DNA from: Acidobacteriaceae bacterium
GTDB taxonomy: Bacteria > Acidobacteriota > Terriglobia > Terriglobales > Acidobacteriaceae
Reading direction: 5' to 3'
Assembly (NCBI GenBank): GCA_027452245.1
Contig: DAIDGW010000005.1
Span: 1 to 64,000, forward strand
Length of the DNA: 64,000 bases
The notes beneath the pieces are model-generated. The model did not search any database. It was not told the origin of the DNA and saw only the letters and a list, made by a program, of their open reading frames with translations. Position 1 is the first letter of the stretch, and each line of letters begins with the position of its first letter. Positions 54,342 to 62,944 of the stretch are shown in pieces. Made by a program: the position numbers and the translations under genes.

Positions 54342-57300
54342 ATGAATCTGAATATCTCATTTACCTGGGCCAGCATCCTGGTGGTGGCATTTGGCCTTTC
54401 CGCTCCTGACAATCACTCGAACACGACGGAAGCCTATCGCCTGAACAATCTGGGCTGTGCCTACATGAACCAGCAGCTTTTCGAAAAAGGGCTGCAACAC
54501 TTCCAGCAGGCGGCGGCGCTCGATCCGAAGATGACGATGGCGCGCATCAACGAAGGCATCGCGTACTTCAGCCTGCAGAAGATCGATCAGGCCAAGTCGA
54601 TGCTGCAGGGCGCGCTCAAGGAAGAACCGAACGATCCCTATGCATGGTACAACCTGGGGCTCATCGAGAAGAACAGCGGAGACACGCAGTCGGCCATCGA
54701 AGATTTCAAGCGTGTTACCGGGATCGACGCGACAGACGCCGATGGATGGTATTTCCTGGGAACGGTGTACGTCCAGGCCAAGCAGTTTCCGCAGGCCATC
54801 GATGCCTTTCATCACGCGCTCGAAATCAATCCCATTCACGCGTCGGCGGAATTCGGATTGTCGCGCGCCTATCAGCAATCGGGCCAGGTCGAGCAGGCCC
54901 GCGATCAGTTGAAGAAATTCCAATACATCACCCAGAACAAAATCGGGTCGCCGATGAGCCTCGCATACGGCGAGCAGGGAAAGTATTCGCGGGCCATCGA
55001 ATCTCCGCAGGAACCGTTGAAACCGCGGGCACCCATTGGCGTCCGTTTCGTGGATGTGACGAAGGAGGCGGGGATTTCATTCAGGAATGACTCGACCCGA
55101 CAAAACGATCTCGGGTTTGGTGCCTGCTTCCTGGATTACGACAACGACGGAAAAGTCGACCTGTTTCTCGCTGATGATGGGCCAGAGGGAGGCGTGGTTC
55201 TTTATCACAACTTAGGGAATGGGAAGTTTGAAGATGTAACGAAACAGGCTGGACTCGGTGCCAGCGTTCACGCCCGCAGTTGCACATCGGGAGATTATGA
55301 CAACGATGGATTTGCTGATTTGGCCGTCAGCGGCGATGAAGGAGTCTTACTGCTGCATAACGAAAAAGATGGCAAGTTCAAAAATGTTGCGGCAGGCGCC
55401 GGAATCAAAGGCGTGGGCACGGATCAACTCATGGGTATCGATGGAATGGCCTTCATCGACTATGACCACGACGGCGATTTGGACCTCTATATGGCCAGTG
55501 GCTTGGTCCAGACCGTTGGCCCTGCTGCGACGAGTGCTACGGCGATGTGGCGAAACAACGGAAATGGCACCTTCACTCCGGTTGATATCGGAATTTCCAT
55601 TCCTGTCTCTGCTGCCAATGCAATCGGAAGCGACTTCAACAATGACAGGGCGGTTGATCTTGTTCAGGCCGACTGGTCAGGGGGAACGGTTTTCGAAAAT
55701 CCGCGCGAGGGGAATTTCCCGGCCTCCCATCCGTTTTCGGCAGAATCCACGAAGAATGACTTGCCGACGGTTGGCGTCACCGCCCTCGATTTCGACCACG
55801 ACGGTTGGATGGATTACGCGCTGACCCGGCTCCGACCACCCGCCCTCACTCTCTGGCGCAACGATCACGGTAAGTGGTTTGACCAGGTGAAGCTACCCGA
55901 AACCAATTGGGCCCGCGCCTACGGCGTTGCCGCCTTCGATTATGACAATGACGGGTGGGTCGATCTTGTAGCCGTTGGCGAGACGAAAGATGGCAAGGGC
56001 GAAATCAAACTCTTCCGTAATCTTGGTCCGGACGGATTCAAAGATGTCACCAGCAACGTTGGGCTCGACAAGATTCATCTCGAGCGTCCGCGGGCGATTA
56101 TCACAGGAGACTACGACAACGATGGCGCGGTCGATCTGCTGATCACGCAGAATCACGCGCCCGCGGTGCTACTGCGCAATGAAGGAGGTAATCAGAATCA
56201 TTGGTTGCGGCTCGCGCTCAAGGGATTGAACGACAACAAGTCGGGGATCGGAACCAAAGTCGAAGTGTTCGCGGGTGGCAACCGCCAGAAATTCGAAATC
56301 TACGGATCAAACGGATATCTGGGGCAGAACTCGCCTTACCTGACGGTCGGCCTGGGGCAGTCGACTGAAGCCGATATCGTGCGAATGCTTTGGCCGACAG
56401 GCGTACTGCAGGACGAAATTCATGTTACCGGCGACAAGCAGCAGAACTTTCTCGAAATTGATCGACGCGGAAGTTCGTGTCCGACGTTGTTTGTGTGGAA
56501 TGGCGGGCGCTATGAATTCGTGGCCGACATGCTGGGCGCTGGAGTAGTTGGGCACTGGATCGGCCCCAATCAGCGCGACATCCCGCGTCCGGTGGAGTGG
56601 ATCAAGATTGGTCGGGATCAAATTAGGGAGAAAAGTGGCTCCTACGTCTCGCAAATGCAGCGAGACACGGGGCACCCCCCGATTCTCGGCGGTGTTGCAG
56701 GAGGGAATAACGGTCTTCTCAGTTTCCGTTTTATGGAACCGCTCGAAGAGGCGGTCTATCTTGATCAGGTGCGACTGCTGGCGGTCGATCATCCGGCGAA
56801 TGTAGATGTTTATCCCAACGAATATTTCGCCTCGAACCCGCCGTACCCACCCTTCAAGGTCGTGGTGAGCAAAGACGCAAGGCCTCCGGCTGGCGCATGG
56901 GACGAGCATGGGCACGACGTTCTGCCCGATCTGCTGACGCACCACTATTTCGGAGATTTCAGGCTCACGCAGTTTCAGGGATTCGCGGAGCCGCACACGC
57001 TGACAATCGATCTGGGCGAGCCGTACCGCGGTGGCCCGCTGTGGCTGCTGCTGCACGGCGAAGTCGAATACTTTTCGGCGAACAGCATGTATGCCGCGTC
57101 ACAGGCGGGAATTGAGGCGATCCCGCCCTACGTGGAGGCGCTTGCGCCTGATGGGAAATGGAAGCGCGTTGAAGACGATATGGGATTTCCGGCCGGCGGT
57201 CCGCGAACGATGACTGCCGATCTTACCGGCAAACTTCCCAGCGGTACGCGCAAGATTCGCTTCACCACCAACCTCGAGGTCTATTGGAACAGCATTCTGG

Positions 57301-57902
57301 TCGATCGGACTCCGCAATCGCAAAGTGGGCGTCATCCTGAGCGCAGCCGTTTTTCAGGCGGAGCGAAGGATCTTGTGAGCAGCGGCTCACTAGTTCGCCT
57401 CACGCCTGTTCCCCTCGTCCACGCCGATCTCGAATTTCACGGCTATCCGCTAAAGATCGAGGGTGAGCCGAAGGGTAATGTGGATTACATCTACGAAACC
57501 GCGAGCGCGACTGGACCCTACACGCGTCCAGCGGGGAATTACACCCGATACGGCGATGTGCTGCCGCTGTTGACGGCGACCGATGACCAGCTGGCTGTGT
57601 TCGGTTCGGGGGATGAAGTCAGGCTCGACTTCGATCCCTCACATTTGCCCGAATTGCCCAAGGGATGGGTGCGTGACTATTTCTTCGCTGCCAATGGCTA
57701 TGAGAAAGACATGGATTTCTACGCAGCGGAAGGGAACTACGTTGCCCCGCTGCCGTTCCTGAGCATGGGCGAATATCCATATGGCAAGCCGAAAGCGTTT
57801 CCGCTCGACGACGAGCACGTGAAGTACTTGCTCGAATACAACACGCGCAGCATGTCAGGAAAGGAGCAGCGCGGGTACGCGTTCGATTATCCGAAAAAAT
57901 AG
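54342..57902 (+). CDS. Large TPR plus CRTAC1 (FG-GAP, ASPIC/UnbV) protein
   Basis: An 1186-residue protein. The short hydrophobic N-terminus (ISFTWASILVVAFGLSA) is probably a signal. TPR repeats cover about 30-210 (NNLGCAYMNQQLFEKGLQHF, AWYNLGLIEKNSGDTQSAIE). Propeller-type FG-GAP repeats follow at about 225-620 (DYDNDGKVDLFLADD, DYDNDGFADLAVSG, DYDHDGDLDLYMASG), then an ASPIC/UnbV domain near 640-705 and a 480-residue beta-rich C-terminal region. A repeat-derived insertion encoding HPERSRFSGGAKDL lies at about 997-1010. It is the last gene of the cytochrome operon (67 bp after the previous gene). A plausible role is an extracellular calcium-binding scaffold working with the cytochrome; that is inference. 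Confidence 0.85.
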   Translation: MNLNISFTWASILVVAFGLSAPDNHSNTTEAYRLNNLGCAYMNQQLFEKGLQHFQQAAALDPKMTMARINEGIAYFSLQKIDQAKSMLQGALKEEPNDPYAWYNLGLIEKNSGDTQSAIEDFKRVTGIDATDADGWYFLGTVYVQAKQFPQAIDAFHHALEINPIHASAEFGLSRAYQQSGQVEQARDQLKKFQYITQNKIGSPMSLAYGEQGKYSRAIESPQEPLKPRAPIGVRFVDVTKEAGISFRNDSTRQNDLGFGACFLDYDNDGKVDLFLADDGPEGGVVLYHNLGNGKFEDVTKQAGLGASVHARSCTSGDYDNDGFADLAVSGDEGVLLLHNEKDGKFKNVAAGAGIKGVGTDQLMGIDGMAFIDYDHDGDLDLYMASGLVQTVGPAATSATAMWRNNGNGTFTPVDIGISIPVSAANAIGSDFNNDRAVDLVQADWSGGTVFENPREGNFPASHPFSAESTKNDLPTVGVTALDFDHDGWMDYALTRLRPPALTLWRNDHGKWFDQVKLPETNWARAYGVAAFDYDNDGWVDLVAVGETKDGKGEIKLFRNLGPDGFKDVTSNVGLDKIHLERPRAIITGDYDNDGAVDLLITQNHAPAVLLRNEGGNQNHWLRLALKGLNDNKSGIGTKVEVFAGGNRQKFEIYGSNGYLGQNSPYLTVGLGQSTEADIVRMLWPTGVLQDEIHVTGDKQQNFLEIDRRGSSCPTLFVWNGGRYEFVADMLGAGVVGHWIGPNQRDIPRPVEWIKIGRDQIREKSGSYVSQMQRDTGHPPILGGVAGGNNGLLSFRFMEPLEEAVYLDQVRLLAVDHPANVDVYPNEYFASNPPYPPFKVVVSKDARPPAGAWDEHGHDVLPDLLTHHYFGDFRLTQFQGFAEPHTLTIDLGEPYRGGPLWLLLHGEVEYFSANSMYAASQAGIEAIPPYVEALAPDGKWKRVEDDMGFPAGGPRTMTADLTGKLPSGTRKIRFTTNLEVYWNSILVDRTPQSQSGRHPERSRFSGGAKDLVSSGSLVRLTPVPLVHADLEFHGYPLKIEGEPKGNVDYIYETASATGPYTRPAGNYTRYGDVLPLLTATDDQLAVFGSGDEVRLDFDPSHLPELPKGWVRDYFFAANGYEKDMDFYAAEGNYVAPLPFLSMGEYPYGKPKAFPLDDEHVKYLLEYNTRSMSGKEQRGYAFDYPKK
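57331..57376. repeat. Short interspersed repeat within the TPR-CRTAC1 gene
   Basis: The segment around GTCATCCTGAGCGCAGCCG and GGCGGAGCGAAGGATCTTG matches, from memory, a very common acidobacterial intergenic repeat (CATCCTGAGC...GAAGGATCT). Here it is inside an open frame and read as HPERSRFSGGAKDL. Confidence 0.55.
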
Positions 57903-57923
57903 GGGCGAATCGAGTTCGCCCCT
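57894..57923 (-). terminator. Rho-independent terminator of the GH2 gene
   Basis: Reading the minus strand, AGGGGCGAA (57923-57915), loop CTCGA and TTCGCCCCT (57909-57901) form a 9-bp stem followed by A and six T (57899-57894). It overlaps the 3' end of the convergent TPR-CRTAC1 gene. Confidence 0.8.
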
Positions 57924-57951
57924 GGGCTTGAGACTGTATCCTCAGCCAGAT

Positions 57952-60648
57952 TTATTCGGCGTTCCAGCCCTTCACTTCAACTGACGGCTTTGCTTCTCCC
58001 AACGCGCTCGCGCGATAAGTTGCCGTGACTTCCCGCTTTTCACCCGGCAACAGCGAGATGTAGTTGTCTTCCCAGAGCACGGGCAGAATCTCTTCTCCCT
58101 TCGCACCTTTGTTCACTTGCAGGTGAACGAAGAAGGCGATGTTCTTGCTGGGGTTCTCGACTATGACGTGGGTGACTTCATCCTCTCCTTTGCGCTCGCT
58201 GCGCTCTGTGACTTTCAGTTTCACCTTCGACATTTGCGAGAGCGCCGTGAAATCCGCGAAGTTTTCCGTGGGAGTCATATACCAGGTACTGTGCGCCCAG
58301 TCGATGGTTTCGGGTTTCGTCGAGAGCCAGTAGAAATTGGAACCCACAATTCGGCCGGCCGAATCTTTCAGCCGAAGCACGAGGAAGTATGTTGGGCTCA
58401 ACCCTTCGATATTCGGCAGGGTAAAAATCTTCGCTGTGCTGTCGGCGGCCGCGTCGACATCGTTGTCCTGGGAAAACTTCTCGGCCGCGTCGAGGTTATA
58501 GACCTTGGTTGTGAGCTTCAATCCCTTGGCGTCTTCGTACTGGCTGCTGACCAGCCAGATCGAATGATCATCATAGCCGTAGATGGGATGCAGCGCCTCT
58601 AACGACCTCTTGGCGCCGAAATATCCGCCCCCGGGACGCATGTAATAGTCGTAAAGATGCCAGATCATGGAAGGCCAGGCATTGTTGAGCATCCACTGAA
58701 TGACGCCCGTCGCCTGATACTTGTTGCGGCTGTAGGCTTCATACATGGCGCGCACGCCTTCATAAGTCTGCATCTGCGATTTGAGGGCGAAGTCTTCTAC
58801 GTTGTTGGCCGGGCCATAGCGCTTGGTTAAAGCCTCGCTGAAGACATTGAGAGTTTTGAATTCTCCGCCTCCAGCGTGGTAATTCCATACTTCATCGATC
58901 GGCCAGAGATGATCCTTGCCCACCATGGCCAGGATGCTGGGGACAGGCGGGACGGCGGGTCCCATGCTGGTTTCGGTGTTGAACCCATACGCGCCACCGC
59001 AGCCGCCCATATTGCACTGCTTGCGGCCGGGTTGGCCTTCGGGCGTGTCGAGTTCCCAATATCCCGGCGCGATGTACTCGTAAGGACCACTCATCTTTAC
59101 GCCGCTGTGTCCCGTCACACTTGTAGGTTTCCCTGTCGCCGAAGAAATAATCGGATTGGGCCACATCAACTGCTTTTCCACATCGAGGTACATCTGCTCG
59201 ACATCCGGGGGCGGAGGGTTGTCGCTGCCATTCAGCCACATGACCATCGCAGGATGGCTGCGCAGCCGATAGATCTGGTCGCGCAATGACTCCTTGGCAA
59301 TGTCGTAATCCGCCGGTTTCCAGCGTGGCCATCGTTCCCAAAACGCGCAGCAGCACCATCCGGCCATGATGAGCGTGCCCTGCTTGTCGGCGAGATGGAA
59401 GAACTCTTCGGTCTCAAGTTTGCCTTCGAGCCGGATTGTATTCAGGCCCATATCCCGGACATAGGCAAAATTATCTTTCAGGTGCTCGGAGGTTTCCCGC
59501 ATCATCATGTCAGGAGACCAGCCGCCACCGCGGATCAGGATGTTCTTGCCATTGATCTTGAACAGGCGTCCGCCGACGGAATTCATTTCCGAGGTCACCT
59601 CGCGGATGCCGAATTCGCTGTCGGTCCGGTCGCTGACCGCACCGTTGATTTCGAACTCCATGGTCAACGGATACAGATTGGGCGTGCCCATTTGTCGGGG
59701 CCACCAGAGCCGCGGATTGGAAAACGCAAGTTGTGAAAACTGGTCGGGCGTGAAAGTCACATCCTTCGATTCGTTCGGTCCGAGTTCCACTTCCTGTTGA
59801 AATGAAACGTTCTCGATTTTGCCTTTCAATGTGCCTTTGACCGGCTGATCGCCGCCGTTTTTGACCAGAGCGGTTACGGTCAATTCGGCGCGGTCGTTCG
59901 CCGGCGAGTTCACTTTCGAAACGACCGTTGGATAGCGGATCGCGACCGGTCCGCTGGTGGTGAGATAAACGTCGCGGAACAGTCCCATGTCGCGATCGGG
60001 CGGCATAGGGTTCCAGTCGACGAACGTGATGGCGAGATTGTTCTCGGTTGGCGCCCACACCTGAACGGCGAGCGCATTGTCGCTGCCTGGCTTGATCGTA
60101 TTGGTGACGTTCAATTCATAGGTACGCCATGTCCCGGCAATCTGGTCAGAGTTGGCGATTTGCTTGCCATTCAACCAGATATTCGCGCGATAGTTGATCC
60201 CGTCAAACTTCAGCCAGACCGTCTTGCCCTTATAGTTCGCGGGTGCGACGAACTGCTTGCGATACCACCAGGAGACTGCATACGGGCTGTCGGCCGGCAT
60301 GGCAATATTGGCAAAATTTCCGCCAATCGGATATTCCACGCCCGGGAACTTGCGCAGGTTCATGCCGAAATCGGGATTCGGCAACTTCTTCGCGTTGACT
60401 TCGGCTGCGACGACCGTGCTCGGAACCGCCGTCTCGATCCATCCCGCCGGAGAGAATTTTGTGGTCGCAATGACCTCGCCGGGCTCCTGTACCTTGGCCG
60501 AGGTCTGCACTGACCAGTCTTCGTGCAGTAACAGACGGCTCTCGTTGCCGGACGAGCCCTGGTGCTTGGATTGAGATTTTTGCTGAGCGAAGGCGGAACA
60601 TGCGAGGAGCAAACAAAGCAGGAATGCCAATCTCTTGCTTGGGGTCAT
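57952..60648 (-). CDS. Secreted glycoside hydrolase family 2, exo-beta-D-glucosaminidase-like
   Basis: An 898-residue secreted enzyme with signal peptide SKRLAFLLCLLLACSAFA. The GH2 order of domains is visible: sugar-binding jelly roll (VWLKFDGINYRANIWLNGKQ), Ig-like domains, the TIM barrel, and C-terminal beta domains. Near residue 474 the acid/base position has Asp in LNGSDNPPP instead of the usual NE, and the nucleophile Glu near 558 is in GFNTETSMG. This Asp/Glu pair is known from exo-beta-D-glucosaminidase CsxA, so chitosan or chitin-derived glucosamine is the likely substrate. The start is the ATG at 60648 before the signal peptide; the frame extends to 60735. Confidence 0.85.
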   Translation of the reverse strand: MTPSKRLAFLLCLLLACSAFAQQKSQSKHQGSSGNESRLLLHEDWSVQTSAKVQEPGEVIATTKFSPAGWIETAVPSTVVAAEVNAKKLPNPDFGMNLRKFPGVEYPIGGNFANIAMPADSPYAVSWWYRKQFVAPANYKGKTVWLKFDGINYRANIWLNGKQIANSDQIAGTWRTYELNVTNTIKPGSDNALAVQVWAPTENNLAITFVDWNPMPPDRDMGLFRDVYLTTSGPVAIRYPTVVSKVNSPANDRAELTVTALVKNGGDQPVKGTLKGKIENVSFQQEVELGPNESKDVTFTPDQFSQLAFSNPRLWWPRQMGTPNLYPLTMEFEINGAVSDRTDSEFGIREVTSEMNSVGGRLFKINGKNILIRGGGWSPDMMMRETSEHLKDNFAYVRDMGLNTIRLEGKLETEEFFHLADKQGTLIMAGWCCCAFWERWPRWKPADYDIAKESLRDQIYRLRSHPAMVMWLNGSDNPPPPDVEQMYLDVEKQLMWPNPIISSATGKPTSVTGHSGVKMSGPYEYIAPGYWELDTPEGQPGRKQCNMGGCGGAYGFNTETSMGPAVPPVPSILAMVGKDHLWPIDEVWNYHAGGGEFKTLNVFSEALTKRYGPANNVEDFALKSQMQTYEGVRAMYEAYSRNKYQATGVIQWMLNNAWPSMIWHLYDYYMRPGGGYFGAKRSLEALHPIYGYDDHSIWLVSSQYEDAKGLKLTTKVYNLDAAEKFSQDNDVDAAADSTAKIFTLPNIEGLSPTYFLVLRLKDSAGRIVGSNFYWLSTKPETIDWAHSTWYMTPTENFADFTALSQMSKVKLKVTERSERKGEDEVTHVIVENPSKNIAFFVHLQVNKGAKGEEILPVLWEDNYISLLPGEKREVTATYRASALGEAKPSVEVKGWNAE

Positions 60649-60842
60649 AAGGCTCCAGAACGGCTGATCGAAGAATAGATTGCAGGTGCAAAATGTACGC
60701 AAGGAAGGAATATCACTTCTATTAATTCGTTTCAATAGCGGAGTTTTTCGAACGATGAGAAGACCGGAACGCCAGCCGAAGCGCCCCGGCAGGCTGGTTT
60801 ATAATTGATACTTCGGCTTACATCCCTGGAGTCCACAACAAG

Positions 60843-62837
60843 ATGATTCGATTTCTGCAAACCCCTGGGCCGCTGAAGAAGATTATTCTCGGCGGCCTGC
60901 TCCTGATTATCTGCGGAGCAATGGTAATTACCCTCATTCCCGGTGGTCTGGGTTCTGATATTTGGGGCCAGCCCGGCAAAGGCGTAATCGCTAAAGTCAA
61001 CGGCGACGATATCACGGCCGACCAGGTGCGGCGAACTGCACAGCAGATTGCACGCCAGCAGGCAGCGCAATATGGCCAGAACGCCGGCATGCTCATGCCC
61101 TTCCTGCTCCAGCAGGCGACCCGAACCGCCGCTGAACAGCTGATCAACCGCCAGGCACTCTTGACCGAAGCCGGGCGTATGGGGCTGCACGTCACTCCGC
61201 AGGAAGTTCGCGACGATCTGGAGCATGGCCGGTACGCGGCTACATTCTTCCCGGGAGGGAAGTTTATCGGGGAGACGGAGTACGAGACGCTTCTGGAGCA
61301 AAATGACCTGACCCCGGCCACTTTTGAAGAGGACGTCCGGCAGGAGCTCCTGATCGCTAAGCTGGAAGCCCTGATCTCGGGCAGCGCAACTGTGAGTGAC
61401 TCTCAGATTCGCGACCAGTTCATCAAGCAGAACACCAAGGTGAAATTTGATTATGCCGTCCTCAAGCTGGACGACATCCGCAAGACGCTGCACCCCACGG
61501 ACACAGAGCTGAAGGCGTTCTACGACAGCCACAAGGCGAGCTACGCAAATTCCATCCCTGAGACGCGCAAGATTCAATACGCTGCCATCGACACGAGCAA
61601 GTTGGCCGACAATGTTCAGGTCACCCAGCAGGAGTTGCAGGCCTACTACGACCAGCATCGCGATGAGTATCGCGTGCCGGAGCAGGTTAAGGTAAGCCAC
61701 ATTCTGATTAAGACTCCGCTGCCCGGGCCGGATGGAAAAGTGGATGAGAAAGGTGTGCAGGAAGCGCAGCAGCGCGCACAGGACATCCTCAACAAACTAA
61801 AGGCCGGGGCGAACTTCGAGGAGCTAGCAAAGAAATACTCGGAAGATCCCGGCAGTGCTAAAGAGGGCGGTTCGCTGGGCTGGATTGGCCGAGGGCGCAC
61901 GGTTCCAGAATTTGAGAAAGCTGCGTTCTCGCTGCCGAAAGGCCAAATGAGCGGCCTGGTTAAGAGCAGCTACGGATTCCACATTATCCGCGTAGATGAC
62001 AAGCAGCAAGCGCACATGAAAACGCTCGACGAAGTGAAGAGCGACATCGAGCCGATCATCAAGCAGCAAAAGGCCCAGCAAGTCGCTGAGCAGGAAGCGG
62101 AAGCCCTCGACAATCAGGCGAAAACGCAGGGATTGGCGGCTGCGGCAGCGGCGAAGGGCATCCCGGTGGTCACGACCGACTTCATCAGCCGCAAAGACGC
62201 GCTGCCAGGGTTAGGGCCGTCTTCGCAGTTCATGGACGCAGTGTTCACTGCGGGAGAAAAGTCGGCGCCCGACATGGCTCCGACCTCGCAAGGCTATGCC
62301 GTCTACCAGGTGCTTGCGATCAAGCCTCCGTCGACCCCAAGTTTCGATGAGATTCGCAGCAAAATCGAAGACGAATTCAAGAACGAACGCGCCGATGCTC
62401 TGCTCCGGCAGAAAACCCAGGAACTTTCCGACCGAGCCAAATCGGAGCACGACCTGAAAAAAGCCGCGAAGGAACTAGGCGCCCAGATGAAGAGCAGCGA
62501 TTTCGTCCTGCCGGATGGTCAGGTGCCCGACATTGGTTCCATGACCGGACAGGCCTCGGTCGCCTTCACGTTGAAGCCGGGTGAGATCAGCGGTCCGATC
62601 AACAGTGGAACTACCGGAGCGGTGCTGTCCGTGCTGGAAGATCAGGCTCCGAGCGATGCTGACTTTGCGGCCAAGAAAGATCAGATCCGCGAGCAGTTGC
62701 TGCAGAGCAAGCAACAGCAGCTGTTTGCATTATTTGTCAGCAACCTTCGTGATCAGATGGAAAAATCCGGCAAAATTAAAATCAACCAGCAGGAAATGAA
62801 CTTACTGACCAAGAACGGTAACGAAGAAGGTTTATAA
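60843..62837 (+). CDS. PpiD/SurA-like periplasmic peptidyl-prolyl isomerase (parvulin)
   Basis: A 664-residue envelope folding factor. The N-terminal membrane segment (IILGGLLLIICGAMVITLIPGG, about 14-36) anchors it in the inner membrane. A SurA_N-like region follows (GVIAKVNGDDITADQVRRTA), then the PpiC parvulin domain at about 275-370 with VSHILIKTP, YSEDPGSAKEGGSLGWIGRG and SYGFHIIRVDD. A long helical and beta C-terminal region follows. Architecture and size match PpiD, which chaperones newly translocated outer-membrane proteins. It precedes malQ on the same strand by about 107 bp. Confidence 0.9.
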   Translation: MIRFLQTPGPLKKIILGGLLLIICGAMVITLIPGGLGSDIWGQPGKGVIAKVNGDDITADQVRRTAQQIARQQAAQYGQNAGMLMPFLLQQATRTAAEQLINRQALLTEAGRMGLHVTPQEVRDDLEHGRYAATFFPGGKFIGETEYETLLEQNDLTPATFEEDVRQELLIAKLEALISGSATVSDSQIRDQFIKQNTKVKFDYAVLKLDDIRKTLHPTDTELKAFYDSHKASYANSIPETRKIQYAAIDTSKLADNVQVTQQELQAYYDQHRDEYRVPEQVKVSHILIKTPLPGPDGKVDEKGVQEAQQRAQDILNKLKAGANFEELAKKYSEDPGSAKEGGSLGWIGRGRTVPEFEKAAFSLPKGQMSGLVKSSYGFHIIRVDDKQQAHMKTLDEVKSDIEPIIKQQKAQQVAEQEAEALDNQAKTQGLAAAAAAKGIPVVTTDFISRKDALPGLGPSSQFMDAVFTAGEKSAPDMAPTSQGYAVYQVLAIKPPSTPSFDEIRSKIEDEFKNERADALLRQKTQELSDRAKSEHDLKKAAKELGAQMKSSDFVLPDGQVPDIGSMTGQASVAFTLKPGEISGPINSGTTGAVLSVLEDQAPSDADFAAKKDQIREQLLQSKQQQLFALFVSNLRDQMEKSGKIKINQQEMNLLTKNGNEEGL

Positions 62838-62944
62838 GACAAATTTAGCCGCGAATCCGAGTCCAGAGCTGCCTACAGTCAGTGGCGCGATGCGATCCGG
62901 TTCGCGGCCTTCGCTTCCCAGTCGAGCTTGAGAGATCAATCTGC

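Noticed and set aside
60732-61700. A 322-codon minus-strand open frame
   Set aside because: Antisense to the PpiD-like gene, which has clear parvulin motifs; no homology-like features in the antisense frame.
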